Shown here: positions 1-7,035 of the stretch, piece after piece | Numbering within the stretch: position 1 is the stretch's first letter | Layout of the letters: every line of letters begins with the position of its first letter | Assembly (NCBI GenBank): GCA_013911715.1 | Contig: JACEST010000052.1 | Coordinates: 1-12,819 of the forward strand | DNA length: 12,819 nucleotides | Reading direction: 5' to 3' | From: Sphingopyxis sp. | GTDB taxonomy: Bacteria; Pseudomonadota; Alphaproteobacteria; Sphingomonadales; Sphingomonadaceae | Notes under the pieces: generated by a model | The model's database searches: none | What the model was told of the DNA's origin: nothing | Seen by the model: only the letters and a program-made list of their open reading frames with translations | Position numbers and translations under genes: made by a program

Positions 1-25
1 GCCCATCACGAGCGCGACCAACTAA
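1..25 (+). CDS. 3' end of an upstream gene (partial, product unknown)
   Basis: The reading frame starting at base 2 gives PITSATN followed by TAA at 23-25, and every one of its seven sense codons ends in G or C, as expected for coding DNA in this genome. The frame starting at base 3 also runs to a TGA at 48-50 that would overlap the next ATG, but its codons mostly end in A, so it is less likely. The stop lies 21 bases before the YeeE-type gene at 47, so the two genes are probably co-transcribed. Too little is visible to name the product. Confidence 0.35.
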
Positions 26-46
26 AGCATTGCAAGGGACAGAGAG

Positions 47-1021
47 ATGACCGTGGGGCTGGTAACGGCGGGCTTTGCCATTTCCCTCATCTGCGCGCTC
101 GTGATGGGCTATGCCATCCAGCGCGGGGCAACCTGCACCGTCGCCGCCGTGTCACAGCTGGTCGAAGCGCGCAAATGGGGGCGGATCCGCGGCTTGATGG
201 AGGCCGCGCTGTGGGTCGCGGGCGGCTTGCTGCTCGCCCGCGCCTTTGGCTTTCTGCCCGATCTTCCTGCTGGACGCGCCATCACCGCATCAACCATCAT
301 CGGCGGCGTATTGCTGGGTGCGGGCGCCTATGTGAACAAGGCGTGCGTGTTCGGCACAATCGCACGCATTGGCGCGCGCGATTGGGCCTATCTGGCAACG
401 CCGCTGGGCTTTCTGGGCGGTGCGTGGGTCGTTTCCCGGTTTGGCGCGGATGCTCCCGCATCGGTGATGGTAGCGGTCTCGCCGCTGGCCTCGCTGCCCA
501 CGCTCACCGTCTTCGCTTTCCTGCTGTTCGCTGTCTGGCGCATCGCCCGGATCATTGTATCGAAACAGGGCCGCCTGGCCGAGCGCATTTGGGCCCCGCA
601 CGAGGCGACTGTCGTTATCGGCATCGCCTTTGCCATCATGTTCGTCGCCGCCGGGGCCTGGGCCTATACCGATTTGCTCGCCGAACTGGCAATGGGCACG
701 CCGGGTGATGTGTGGGTGCGTCTGTTGCTGCTGGCGGGCTTGTTCGGTGGCTCGCTGATTGCAGGTTCGGTCAATGACTCCGGCGTCCGGCACCGCATCC
801 GTTTTGGCAGCGTGGCCCGTACCGCCACGGGCGGCGCGGCAATGGGCGCGGGCAGCCTGTTGATCCCGGGCAGCAATGACGGGCTGATCCTGGTCGGGAT
901 GCCGCTGCTTTACCCCTTTGCCTGGGTGGCCATTGGCACCATGTGCCTGACCATCGCGGTCGCGCTGGGTTTGGATAAGCTGCGGGCGAAAAGAACAACC
1001 GCCCGTCATGCCACCAGCTAG
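47..1021 (+). CDS. YeeE/YedE family sulfur (thiosulfate) transporter
   Basis: A 324-residue, highly hydrophobic inner-membrane protein with about nine predicted membrane helices. It has the two short repeats typical of the YeeE/YedE family: GYAIQRGATC near residues 21-30 and VNKACVFGTIARIG near 96-109. Family members import thiosulfate or related sulfur compounds, and conserved cysteines lining the path are thought to relay the substrate. Cysteines are visible at 30, 100 and 300, close to the spacing I recall for the three conserved cysteines of the characterised protein. The length of about 320 residues matches the fused full-length form. ATG at 47 is preceded by AAGGGA with a 7-base spacer. 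The stop is only 11 bases from the convergent acyltransferase gene. No TusA or rhodanese gene is visible inside the window, so the exact substrate is open. Confidence 0.85.
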   Translation: MTVGLVTAGFAISLICALVMGYAIQRGATCTVAAVSQLVEARKWGRIRGLMEAALWVAGGLLLARAFGFLPDLPAGRAITASTIIGGVLLGAGAYVNKACVFGTIARIGARDWAYLATPLGFLGGAWVVSRFGADAPASVMVAVSPLASLPTLTVFAFLLFAVWRIARIIVSKQGRLAERIWAPHEATVVIGIAFAIMFVAAGAWAYTDLLAELAMGTPGDVWVRLLLLAGLFGGSLIAGSVNDSGVRHRIRFGSVARTATGGAAMGAGSLLIPGSNDGLILVGMPLLYPFAWVAIGTMCLTIAVALGLDKLRAKRTTARHATS

Positions 1022-1032
1022 CGCCGAAAAAC

Positions 1033-1791
1033 TTAGGCCGCGGCGCCAAATCGCTCCAGATAGCGCGCCGAAATCTGGGCCACGGGCATGATCATGAACA
1101 CATCGACCGTATTGAAGTCATGGTCGATCACCGCGCCATCACCAACCATCGCGCCGACACGCAAATAGCCTTTGATTAGCGGCGGCATCATGCGCAGCGC
1201 GCGGCGTTGGTCATAGCCGCCCATCGGCAGCATCGCCATGTCGACATGGCGGGCATCGAGCGCGCGGGCGCGCATTTCGCGCGGGGCTAGATGGTTGTGA
1301 TAAAGATAGGATAGCGATTCCGCATGTTCGCGCGGGTCGGTGCCATGAAAGCTGGCGCAGCCGAACATCAGGCTGATGTCATGATCGTGCAGATAGGCGG
1401 CGATGCCGCGCCACAGCAGCTGGATCGTCCCGGCATCGCGATAGCCCGGCGCGACGCACGACCGGCCGAGTTCGAGCCATTCATTCTGGTCGCTGCCCAG
1501 TTGATCAAGGCAATATTCGCCAGCGCTGTAAAAGCCCGAATGCGCAGCGGCGACCGATTTGCGGAGCAGGCGATAGGTGCCGACGGCACGCCCGCAATCT
1601 TCGACCAGCAAATGGTCGCACAGCGCGTCATAAGGATCGACATCAAGACCCTGCCCCCCGGTCGACCCGTCGGCGCCCAGCCCCTGAAAGAAAACTTCCC
1701 ATCGCAGCCGCTGTGCCGCGACAAGGTCTTCATTGCTTGCGGCCAGCCTGACCGTGAGGCTGCGCGTTGGCAGGGCTTCGGCGACAGACAT
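1033..1791 (-). CDS. OlsB-like N-acyltransferase (ornithine/amino acid-acyl-ACP acyltransferase, GNAT fold)
   Basis: 252 residues. In the OlsB family this enzyme makes a 3-hydroxyacyl amide on the alpha-amino group of ornithine (or another amino acid), giving lyso-ornithine lipid, a phosphorus-free membrane lipid precursor. Recognisable family blocks are RWEVFF near residue 30, CDHLLV near 58, WLELGRSCV near 105-113, a central MFGCASFHGTDP near 142-153, MPPLIKGYLRVGA near 202-214 and TVDVFM near 228. The ATG at 1791 is chosen because GGGGAGGGG lies just upstream; a TTG at 1806 in the same frame would put the ribosome-binding site inside the gene. The partner O-acyltransferase OlsA is not adjacent. 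The upstream cupin gene on the same strand ends 111 bases earlier, with a strong hairpin in the gap. It could instead use a different amino acid acceptor, such as glycine or an unknown amine. Confidence 0.75.
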   Translation of the reverse strand: MSVAEALPTRSLTVRLAASNEDLVAAQRLRWEVFFQGLGADGSTGGQGLDVDPYDALCDHLLVEDCGRAVGTYRLLRKSVAAAHSGFYSAGEYCLDQLGSDQNEWLELGRSCVAPGYRDAGTIQLLWRGIAAYLHDHDISLMFGCASFHGTDPREHAESLSYLYHNHLAPREMRARALDARHVDMAMLPMGGYDQRRALRMMPPLIKGYLRVGAMVGDGAVIDHDFNTVDVFMIMPVAQISARYLERFGAAA

Positions 1792-1814
1792 TTTTCCCCT
1801 CCCCAATATTGGCT

Positions 1815-1844
1815 TGGCACCCCGTGAATCATCACGGGGTGCCA
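1815..1844. promoter_or_regulatory. perfect 13-bp inverted repeat with 4-base loop
   Basis: TGGCACCCCGTGA (1815-1827) and TCACGGGGTGCCA (1832-1844) are exact reverse complements around the loop ATCA. The hairpin sits between the end of the cupin gene and the start of the acyltransferase gene, 24 bases upstream of that ATG. Neither strand shows a T-tract right after the stem, so it is not a classic intrinsic terminator. It may end cupin transcription, protect its mRNA, attenuate the downstream gene, or be a protein-binding operator. A second, short palindrome, CCAATATTGG (1803-1812), lies next to it. Confidence 0.6.
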
Positions 1845-1902
1845 GCTTAAACTGCCTGATAATTTAGCTCCGTGCCATGACGGAACGAAGACTGTGCGCC
1901 CT

Positions 1903-2349
1903 TCAATTCGCCGCGTCGTGAAAAACATCGGCCGACAGCAGCACAGCTTCGGTCTTGCCGGTGTTTTTCCACCAATGGGTCAAACCGCCCTTTTCTTCCG
2001 AAACTTCGCCCGCGCGGTGGACAATCGGCGCTTTGCAGGTGCTGCGATATTCGGTCACTTCGCCCGAAACAGTGATGATCAGCGCCGGGCGATCGGCGTG
2101 GCTGTGCATCGGCACGATGCCGCCGGGCTGGAGCACCAGCCGGCGCATGCGCAGGCTGCGACCATTGACGTTGATTTCCGGGCCCAGATTAACCGCGCCG
2201 AGCACGGTGTCGGTGACATCCTTGGGCATCGTCGCGGCACCAGGCAGGCTGTTAGCGCCTTCCTGGCCGGTGGGGCACTGACCAGCCATCGCCGGGCTCG
2301 ACAGGGCGAGTGCCGACAAGGCGCTCATCAGAACAACTGCTTTCTTCAT
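1903..2349 (-). CDS. secreted cupin-domain protein
   Basis: 148 residues. The N-terminus MKKAVVLMSALSALALSS is a typical Sec signal peptide, with probable cleavage after PAMA at residue 22, so the protein acts outside the cytoplasm. The rest is a single cupin barrel: motif 1 is PMHSH (residues 80-84, with His82 and His84 as likely metal ligands), and motif 2 lies around LTHWWKNTG (123-131, His125). The glutamate of the classic first cupin motif is not obvious. Two cysteines (25 and 105) could form a disulfide after export. The start is supported by AGAAGGA with about a 9-base spacer; longer in-frame starts lack the signal peptide at the terminus. Substrate and function are unknown. The gene diverges from the 3-hydroxybutyrate dehydrogenase operon across a 221-base region. 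Confidence 0.75.
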   Translation of the reverse strand: MKKAVVLMSALSALALSSPAMAGQCPTGQEGANSLPGAATMPKDVTDTVLGAVNLGPEINVNGRSLRMRRLVLQPGGIVPMHSHADRPALIITVSGEVTEYRSTCKAPIVHRAGEVSEEKGGLTHWWKNTGKTEAVLLSADVFHDAAN

Positions 2350-2379
2350 GGTAGGATTTCCTTCTGCTTCGAAAATGGC

Positions 2380-2436
2380 TGCTGCCGGGCGGGTTCCGAA
2401 GGGGGGAGGTGGAAGGGCATCCCTTTCCCGGCAGCA
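2380..2436 (-). promoter_or_regulatory. long stem-loop in the cupin leader region
   Basis: TGCTGCCGGG (2380-2389) and CCCGGCAGCA (2427-2436) are exact complements enclosing 37 bases. These contain an inner imperfect hairpin, AAGGG-CAT-CCCTT. The element is about 30 bases upstream of the cupin ATG and downstream of any promoter placed near the divergent palindrome, so it may form in the cupin 5' untranslated RNA. No known riboswitch consensus is recognised. Confidence 0.4.
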
Positions 2437-2483
2437 TGGCGGCAGGATTAGGCCAAGGCGGCCGTTTCCGGAATTTGATTGTC

Positions 2484-2500
2484 GGCATCGAATCGATGCC
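2484..2500. promoter_or_regulatory. 17-bp perfect palindrome in a divergent promoter region (candidate operator)
   Basis: GGCATCGA (2484-2491) and TCGATGCC (2493-2500) are perfect half-sites around a single central A. This form is typical of a dimeric helix-turn-helix repressor or activator site. It lies 71 bases before the 3-hydroxybutyrate dehydrogenase ATG and about 135 bases before the cupin ATG, so one regulator could control both directions. A smaller palindrome, TTCCGGAA, is nearby at 2466-2473. No regulator gene is adjacent in the window. Confidence 0.5.
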
Positions 2501-2570
2501 AAAGCGGCATTCCTGTTCGTCACATAAAAACAGCATAAGCGGCTTCTATTCCATCCCCAGGAGCTGACCC

Positions 2571-3392
2571 ATGTTGACCGAAGCCACCGTCCAGCAAGAA
2601 ATGAAGCGCGCCCTTGAAGGTCGCGTTGCCGTGATCACGGGATCGACCAGTGGCATCGGACTGGGCATTGCCCGGGGCTTGGCCCGTGCCGGTGCGACTG
2701 TGGTGCTCAATGGCCTTGGCGATGCTGCCGAAATTGAACAGCTGTGCGCCAGCCTCGCCGCCGAGGCGGGCACCATCGTGCGCTATCATGGGGCGAACCT
2801 GCTCGATGCCGGGCAGGCCGCCGCGCTGGTGGACGACACCGTCGCCGAATTTGGATCCTGCGACATATTGGTCAACAATGCCGGTATCCAGCATGTCGCG
2901 CCCATCGAGGATTTTCCGGCGGCGAAATATGACGCGATCATTGCGCTCAACCTGTCGTCGGCTTTTCACACAATCCGCACCGCTTTCGGACCGATGAAAC
3001 AGATGGGCTGGGGCCGGATTGTCAATATTGCCTCGGCCCATGGCCTGGTCGCGTCACCGTTCAAGAGCGCCTATGTCGCGGCGAAGCATGGCGTCATCGG
3101 CCTGACCAAGACCGTCGCATTGGAAGGCGCGCAGCATGGCGTCACCTGCAACGCCATTTGCCCCGGCTATGTCTGGACGCCGCTCGTTGAAAACCAGATT
3201 GGCGATACCGCCAAGGCGCGCGGCATTACGCGCGAGGAAGTCATCCGCGACGTCCTGCTGGCGGCGCAGCCCAACAAGCGTTTTGCCGAGGTCGACGAGC
3301 TTGCCGCGCTGACCGTGTTTCTGTGCAGCGATGCGGCCCAGTCGATCACCGGCGTCGCGTTGCCGGTCGACGGCGGCTGGACCGCGCAGTAA
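2571..3392 (+). CDS. bdhA: 3-hydroxybutyrate dehydrogenase (SDR family)
   Basis: A 273-residue short-chain dehydrogenase. It oxidises (R)-3-hydroxybutyrate to acetoacetate with NAD+, the step after polyhydroxybutyrate depolymerisation, in the cytoplasm. The Rossmann motif TGSTSGIG is at 23-30 and NNAG at 102-105. The catalytic set is Asn128, Ser155 (IASAHG), Tyr168 and Lys172 (YVAAK). The blocks GIQHVAPIEDFP (105-116), ASAHGLVASPFKSAYVAAKHG and the CPGYVWTPLVE...Q region are those of 3-hydroxybutyrate dehydrogenases rather than general SDRs. The end, GVALPVDGGWTAQ, is also typical. ATG at 2571 has AGGAG with a 7-base spacer; an internal ATG at residue 11 would give the usual length of about 260. 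It is the first gene of an operon with the NADH dehydrogenase (16-base gap) and the patatin gene. Confidence 0.9.
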   Translation: MLTEATVQQEMKRALEGRVAVITGSTSGIGLGIARGLARAGATVVLNGLGDAAEIEQLCASLAAEAGTIVRYHGANLLDAGQAAALVDDTVAEFGSCDILVNNAGIQHVAPIEDFPAAKYDAIIALNLSSAFHTIRTAFGPMKQMGWGRIVNIASAHGLVASPFKSAYVAAKHGVIGLTKTVALEGAQHGVTCNAICPGYVWTPLVENQIGDTAKARGITREEVIRDVLLAAQPNKRFAEVDELAALTVFLCSDAAQSITGVALPVDGGWTAQ

Positions 3393-3408
3393 CGGCTGGA
3401 GCTAGCAA

Positions 3409-4692
3409 ATGGCGACCACTCCCTCCACCATTGCTGGGCGTCGGCGGCCGCACATCGTCATCGTTGGCGCCGGCTTTGGCGGCCTGGCGGTGGCGCGCGG
3501 TTTGCGCCACGCCGACGTTGATGTCACCATGATCGACCAGCGCAACCACCATATTTTCCAGCCGCTGCTCTATCAGGTGGCGACCGCAGGGCTGTCCCCC
3601 GCCGACATTGCCGCACCGATCCGCGCGATTTTGAAAAAGAACAGCAATTGCCGCGTATTGCTGGACCGGGTGAACGGCGTGGCGCACCAGACCCGCACCG
3701 TCCTGCTCGAACGCGGCGAGCCCGTGGGCTATGACTGGCTGGTTATCGCCACCGGTGCCCGGCACAGCTATTTCGGGCGCGATGATTGGGCAGAATTTGC
3801 CCCCGGCATCAAATCAATCGAAGATGCGACCGCCGTGCGCCACCGCATCCTGCTGGCAATGGAGCGCGCCGAAACCGAAACCGACAAGGCCAAACGCGAT
3901 GCCCTGCTGACCTTTGTGGTGGTCGGCGGCGGCCCGACCGGCGTGGAAATGGCCGGCGCGATCGCCGAACTGGCGCGCCAATCGGTATCGAGCGAGTTTC
4001 GCAGTATTACGCCGCATTGCTCGCGCGTGCTCCTGATCGAGGCGGGGTCGCGGTTGCTTGCCGGCTTTCCCCCGGCGCTGTCGGCGCGCGCCAAGGCCGC
4101 GATCGAACAGCTAGGGGTCGAGGTGTTTACTGGTGTCCGCGTCAATGCACTGTCGGCCGGACGTGTCAGCTTTGAAAAGACGGTCATCGCGGCGAAAACG
4201 GTGATCTGGGCAGCAGGCGTGACGGCCTCACCCGCGGCGCTCTGGCTCGGCGTCGAAGGCGATGCCGCAGGACGGGTTCCGGTTGACGGCCAGCTCCATC
4301 CCGCATGCGACGACCGCATTTTCGTGATCGGCGACACCGCCGCCAGTCCCGGCCCCGACGGACGGTCATTGCCCGGCGTCGCGCCAGTGGCCAAGCAACA
4401 GGGCGAATATTGCGCGAACGCGATCATCATGGCGATCAAAGGCCAAATGCCCGCGCCCTTTCGCTATCGCAACTATGGCAACTTGGCGACCATTGGCCGC
4501 AAGCGGGCGGTGGCCGATTTCGGGCGCGTCCATATGTCCGGATTTTCGGCGTGGATCGTCTGGTGCACCGCGCATATCTGGTTTCTCGTCGGCTTTCGCA
4601 GCCGGCTGCTGGTCGGCGCGAACTGGCTTTGGAATTACCTCACCTTCGAACGTCATGCCCGCCTGATCACGGGCGAAACCAAAGCAAATTGA
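3409..4692 (+). CDS. ndh: type II NADH dehydrogenase (NAD(P)/FAD-dependent oxidoreductase)
   Basis: 427 residues. NDH-2 enzymes are peripheral inner-membrane flavoproteins that pass electrons from NADH to quinone without pumping protons. The FAD-binding GxGxxG is at 20-25 (GAGFGG). It is followed by the NDH-2 hallmark NHHIFQPLLYQVATAGLSPADIA (47-69), the NADH-binding GGGPTG with a following Glu (173-180), the second FAD motif RIFVIGDTA (303-311), and the quinone-site APVAKQQG (325-332). GNLATIGRKRAVADF (357-371) and an aromatic, basic C-terminal helix (about 380-420) fit membrane attachment. GGAG lies 7 bases before the ATG. Its place between the dehydrogenase and patatin genes suggests it re-oxidises NADH made from 3-hydroxybutyrate; that link is an inference. 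Confidence 0.88.
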   Translation: MATTPSTIAGRRRPHIVIVGAGFGGLAVARGLRHADVDVTMIDQRNHHIFQPLLYQVATAGLSPADIAAPIRAILKKNSNCRVLLDRVNGVAHQTRTVLLERGEPVGYDWLVIATGARHSYFGRDDWAEFAPGIKSIEDATAVRHRILLAMERAETETDKAKRDALLTFVVVGGGPTGVEMAGAIAELARQSVSSEFRSITPHCSRVLLIEAGSRLLAGFPPALSARAKAAIEQLGVEVFTGVRVNALSAGRVSFEKTVIAAKTVIWAAGVTASPAALWLGVEGDAAGRVPVDGQLHPACDDRIFVIGDTAASPGPDGRSLPGVAPVAKQQGEYCANAIIMAIKGQMPAPFRYRNYGNLATIGRKRAVADFGRVHMSGFSAWIVWCTAHIWFLVGFRSRLLVGANWLWNYLTFERHARLITGETKAN

Positions 4693-4704
4693 AAGGAATC
4701 TCCC

Positions 4705-5856
4705 ATGGCTAAACATTCAAATTCGCGCGTTAACGAACTGGGTCAGGTCGTGCTGGTGTTTCAGGGCGGCGGCGCACTCGGGGCCTATCAGGCCGGGGTC
4801 TATCAGGCGTTGCACGAGGTTGGCATCGAACCCGACTGGGTCATCGGCACGTCGATCGGCGCGATCAACGCCGCGCTCATCGCGGGCAACGCGCCCGATG
4901 ACCGTTTGGAGCGGCTGCGCAGCTTCTGGAAACGCATGGAGCACGGCCATTTGTTCGAAACGCCGCTTGGCACCTTGCTCAATCCGATGCGGACGATGTC
5001 GGCCATCGCGGCGGGCATTCCGGCTTTTTTCAAGCCCAATCCCTTTGCCTTCATGAGCCCGTTCACCGACCTGGGTGCCGAAGCGGCCGGCTATTATTCG
5101 ACCGAGCCGCTGAAAGCGACGCTCGACGATCTCGTCGATTTTGACCAGTTGAACCATGGTCCGATGCGCATCGCGGTCGGCGCCGCCAATGTGCAGACCA
5201 GCGAGATGCATTATTTCGATTCCAAACATGCCGACATCGATGTGCGGCACATCATGGCGTCGGGCGCGCTGCCGCCCGCCTTCCCCGCAGTGCGGATCGA
5301 CGACGAATTATACTGGGATGGCGGCATAGTGTCGAATACGCCGGTCGAAGCAGTGTTCGACGACGAACCGCGCCGCAACTCGCTGGTTTTCTCGGTCCAT
5401 CTGTGGAACCCGCACGGCACCGAACCGGCCAATATCTGGCAGGTCATGAACCGCCAGAAAGACGTGCAATATGCCAGCCGTGCGGCGTCGCACATCCGCC
5501 GCCAGCGCCAGCTGCACCGGCTGCGCCACGTCATCAACGAATTGGGCAAGCTGGTCCCGGCACAGGTGTTCAAGGATAATAATGCCGAAGATCTGATGCA
5601 TTATGCCTGCCAGACGCGGATGCATGTGGTGCGCCTGCTCGCCCCCGCGCTCGATGGCGAGGACCATAGCAAGGATGTCGATTTCAGCCCGTCGGGCATC
5701 CGCGAACGGTGGGAGGCAGGTTATGAACATACCCGTGCCACGCTGGAACAGGCGCCGTGGGAAGGGACGTTCGACCCCCTCGAAGGATTTATCCTGCACG
5801 AAGCGATGGGCGGCGAATTGGTCGATGTGATCGGGTCGGCCAAGCCAATCGACTAA
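4705..5856 (+). CDS. patatin-like phospholipase family protein, candidate PHB depolymerase/esterase
   Basis: 383 residues. The patatin fold is clear: oxyanion-hole motif GGGALGAYQ (21-29), nucleophile elbow GTSIG with Ser50, and the catalytic aspartate in DGG (Asp205, WDGGIVSNTP). The segment ASGALPPAFPAV before it is also characteristic. The C-terminal part (about 220-383), with an Arg/His-rich stretch around SRAASHIRRQRQLHRLRH, matches the extra domain I associate with DUF3734-type patatins. No signal peptide is seen, so the action is cytoplasmic or at a granule or membrane surface. AAAGGA lies 7 bases before the ATG, 12 bases after the NADH dehydrogenase stop. The operon with 3-hydroxybutyrate dehydrogenase suggests it could release 3-hydroxybutyrate from polyhydroxybutyrate. 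I recall a patatin-type depolymerase associated with bdhA in a haloarchaeon, but phospholipase activity is equally possible. Confidence 0.85.
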   Translation: MAKHSNSRVNELGQVVLVFQGGGALGAYQAGVYQALHEVGIEPDWVIGTSIGAINAALIAGNAPDDRLERLRSFWKRMEHGHLFETPLGTLLNPMRTMSAIAAGIPAFFKPNPFAFMSPFTDLGAEAAGYYSTEPLKATLDDLVDFDQLNHGPMRIAVGAANVQTSEMHYFDSKHADIDVRHIMASGALPPAFPAVRIDDELYWDGGIVSNTPVEAVFDDEPRRNSLVFSVHLWNPHGTEPANIWQVMNRQKDVQYASRAASHIRRQRQLHRLRHVINELGKLVPAQVFKDNNAEDLMHYACQTRMHVVRLLAPALDGEDHSKDVDFSPSGIRERWEAGYEHTRATLEQAPWEGTFDPLEGFILHEAMGGELVDVIGSAKPID

Positions 5857-5873
5857 TACCACATCCCGGGCGA

Positions 5874-5899
5874 GGTGCGCGCAAATCATGGCGCGCGCC
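5874..5899. terminator. possible bidirectional terminator hairpin
   Basis: GGTGCGCGC (5874-5882) and GCGCGCGCC (5891-5899) can pair over 9 bp with one G-U wobble around the loop AAATCATG. It lies in the 66-base gap between two convergent genes, where a shared terminator is expected. No T-tract follows on either strand, so it may be Rho-assisted or only stabilise the 3' ends. Confidence 0.4.
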
Positions 5900-5922
5900 C
5901 CGCTTACTATTCCTCAGCCGGC

Positions 5923-7035
5923 CTATTCGGTCGATGGATAACGGTCGCGCAGCGCGCGTTCGCGCCGCCAGCGCTGCACAAATGTCCGCCAGCCTTCGGG
6001 CTGGAACCCGCGGCTGCGGTTGATCGCGCCGATCCGGAACAGCAATTGAAGCTGCACGATCAACGCGCGCCATGCCTCGAACAACCCGGTCTTGCTGTCC
6101 CAGATATGCGTCGATTCGGCGCCAGCACCGTTGATCTCGATAATGGCAAAATCGCGCCCGGCACGAAACGCCTCGAAATCGGCAAAGCGAACGTCAAAGC
6201 GGCCGAAGTGGAAACCATCGAGGCCGTCGGCAATCGCGTCAAAACGCTCGCTCATTGCCCCGGTTATCCATTCTTTGCCGTTCTTGAAAATCGCGCCTTT
6301 GCTGTGGCTGCCCGAAAAAACCAGACGCTTCGCCTGCCCCAGTGGCAGCACCTCGTCCAGATCACCGGCGAAACGGTTGAGATACAAATTGGCAACCCGC
6401 CCGGCGCGCGGATCGGCAAGAATGAGTTCGCGCAGGCTATGCTGGCCGTCGCCCACCACATGCGGGAAATATTTGAGCGTCAGTGAGATGATACGCCCGC
6501 GCCGCGCGCCGGGCTCGCGAACATAAAAAACGCCTGCTTCGCCAATGACATCGACCATTTGCTGGAGGATGAAGGTTTCATCGGCGGGGAAGTCCGCCAG
6601 ATAGCGGCGCAGTGCGGCCGCGTCGGCGATGGGGCGCACCCCGGCTCCGCGGCAACCTATGTCGGGTTTGGCAACGAGCGGAAATGCCAGCTCGCGGCGT
6701 TCCAGCGCCGCCTCGATGGCGATTGTCTGCGCCTCGATGCTGCACCCGGTGCGCCGGACAGCAATCCATTTCGGGATTGCCTGGCTGTGCTCCCCGCGCA
6801 GTTGCGGGAAGATGCGGCTCTTTTGCTCGCCGACCAGGCCGCTGGCTTGAAAGCCGGGATTGACCAGCAAGGGCAGGCGGATTCCGCGGTGGCGCACCGC
6901 CAATATGGCTACCGCAACCCAGATCGGCGCATAAAAGGCCCAGCCCGGCCAGAATTCAAACCGCGACAACGCCGGTGCCGCCGGATCAAGCGGCGGCATC
7001 CCCGCGCTCGTGATCGCGGCGTCAAGCCGCGACAT
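5923..7035 (-). CDS. ATP-grasp domain protein (carboxylate-amine/thiol ligase-like)
   Basis: 370 residues. ATP-grasp enzymes activate a carboxylate as an acyl phosphate and join it to an amine or thiol. Visible elements are the first ATP-binding lysine strand FPLVAKPDIGCRGAGV (118-133), a hinge strand FILQQMVD (155-162), a substrate-side segment around LKYFPHVVGDGQHSL (187-201), GRFDVRF (278-284) and the metal-binding EINGAG (300-305, Glu300 and Asn302). An N-terminal segment, FYAPIWVAVAILAVRHRG (34-51), looks like a single membrane-associated helix. ATG at 7035 overlaps the end of the TPR gene by 14 bases, indicating translational coupling. The ribosome-binding site is weak, and the in-frame ATG at 6999 is an alternative start. 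It is the last gene of a four-gene operon. The substrate is unknown; it resembles 'D-Ala-D-Ala ligase-like' annotations but need not make peptidoglycan. Confidence 0.75.
   Translation of the reverse strand: MSRLDAAITSAGMPPLDPAAPALSRFEFWPGWAFYAPIWVAVAILAVRHRGIRLPLLVNPGFQASGLVGEQKSRIFPQLRGEHSQAIPKWIAVRRTGCSIEAQTIAIEAALERRELAFPLVAKPDIGCRGAGVRPIADAAALRRYLADFPADETFILQQMVDVIGEAGVFYVREPGARRGRIISLTLKYFPHVVGDGQHSLRELILADPRAGRVANLYLNRFAGDLDEVLPLGQAKRLVFSGSHSKGAIFKNGKEWITGAMSERFDAIADGLDGFHFGRFDVRFADFEAFRAGRDFAIIEINGAGAESTHIWDSKTGLFEAWRALIVQLQLLFRIGAINRSRGFQPEGWRTFVQRWRRERALRDRYPSTE

Noticed and set aside
1..50. Upstream frame ending in TGA at 48-50 with an ATGA overlap
   Set aside because: Its codons end mostly in A, unlike real genes here; the frame ending at TAA 23-25 has ideal GC3.
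290..1009. 239-codon minus-strand frame opposite the YeeE-type gene
   Set aside because: The translation is a low-complexity Gln/Ala/Arg mix with no motif, while the + strand gives a convincing membrane protein.
1792..1806. TTG start extending the OlsB-like protein by five residues
   Set aside because: The purine-rich ribosome-binding site lies between this TTG and the ATG at 1791, so the ATG is the better start.
2520..3041. 173-codon minus-strand frame across the start of the bdhA gene
   Set aside because: Antisense to a well-supported dehydrogenase and without recognisable features.
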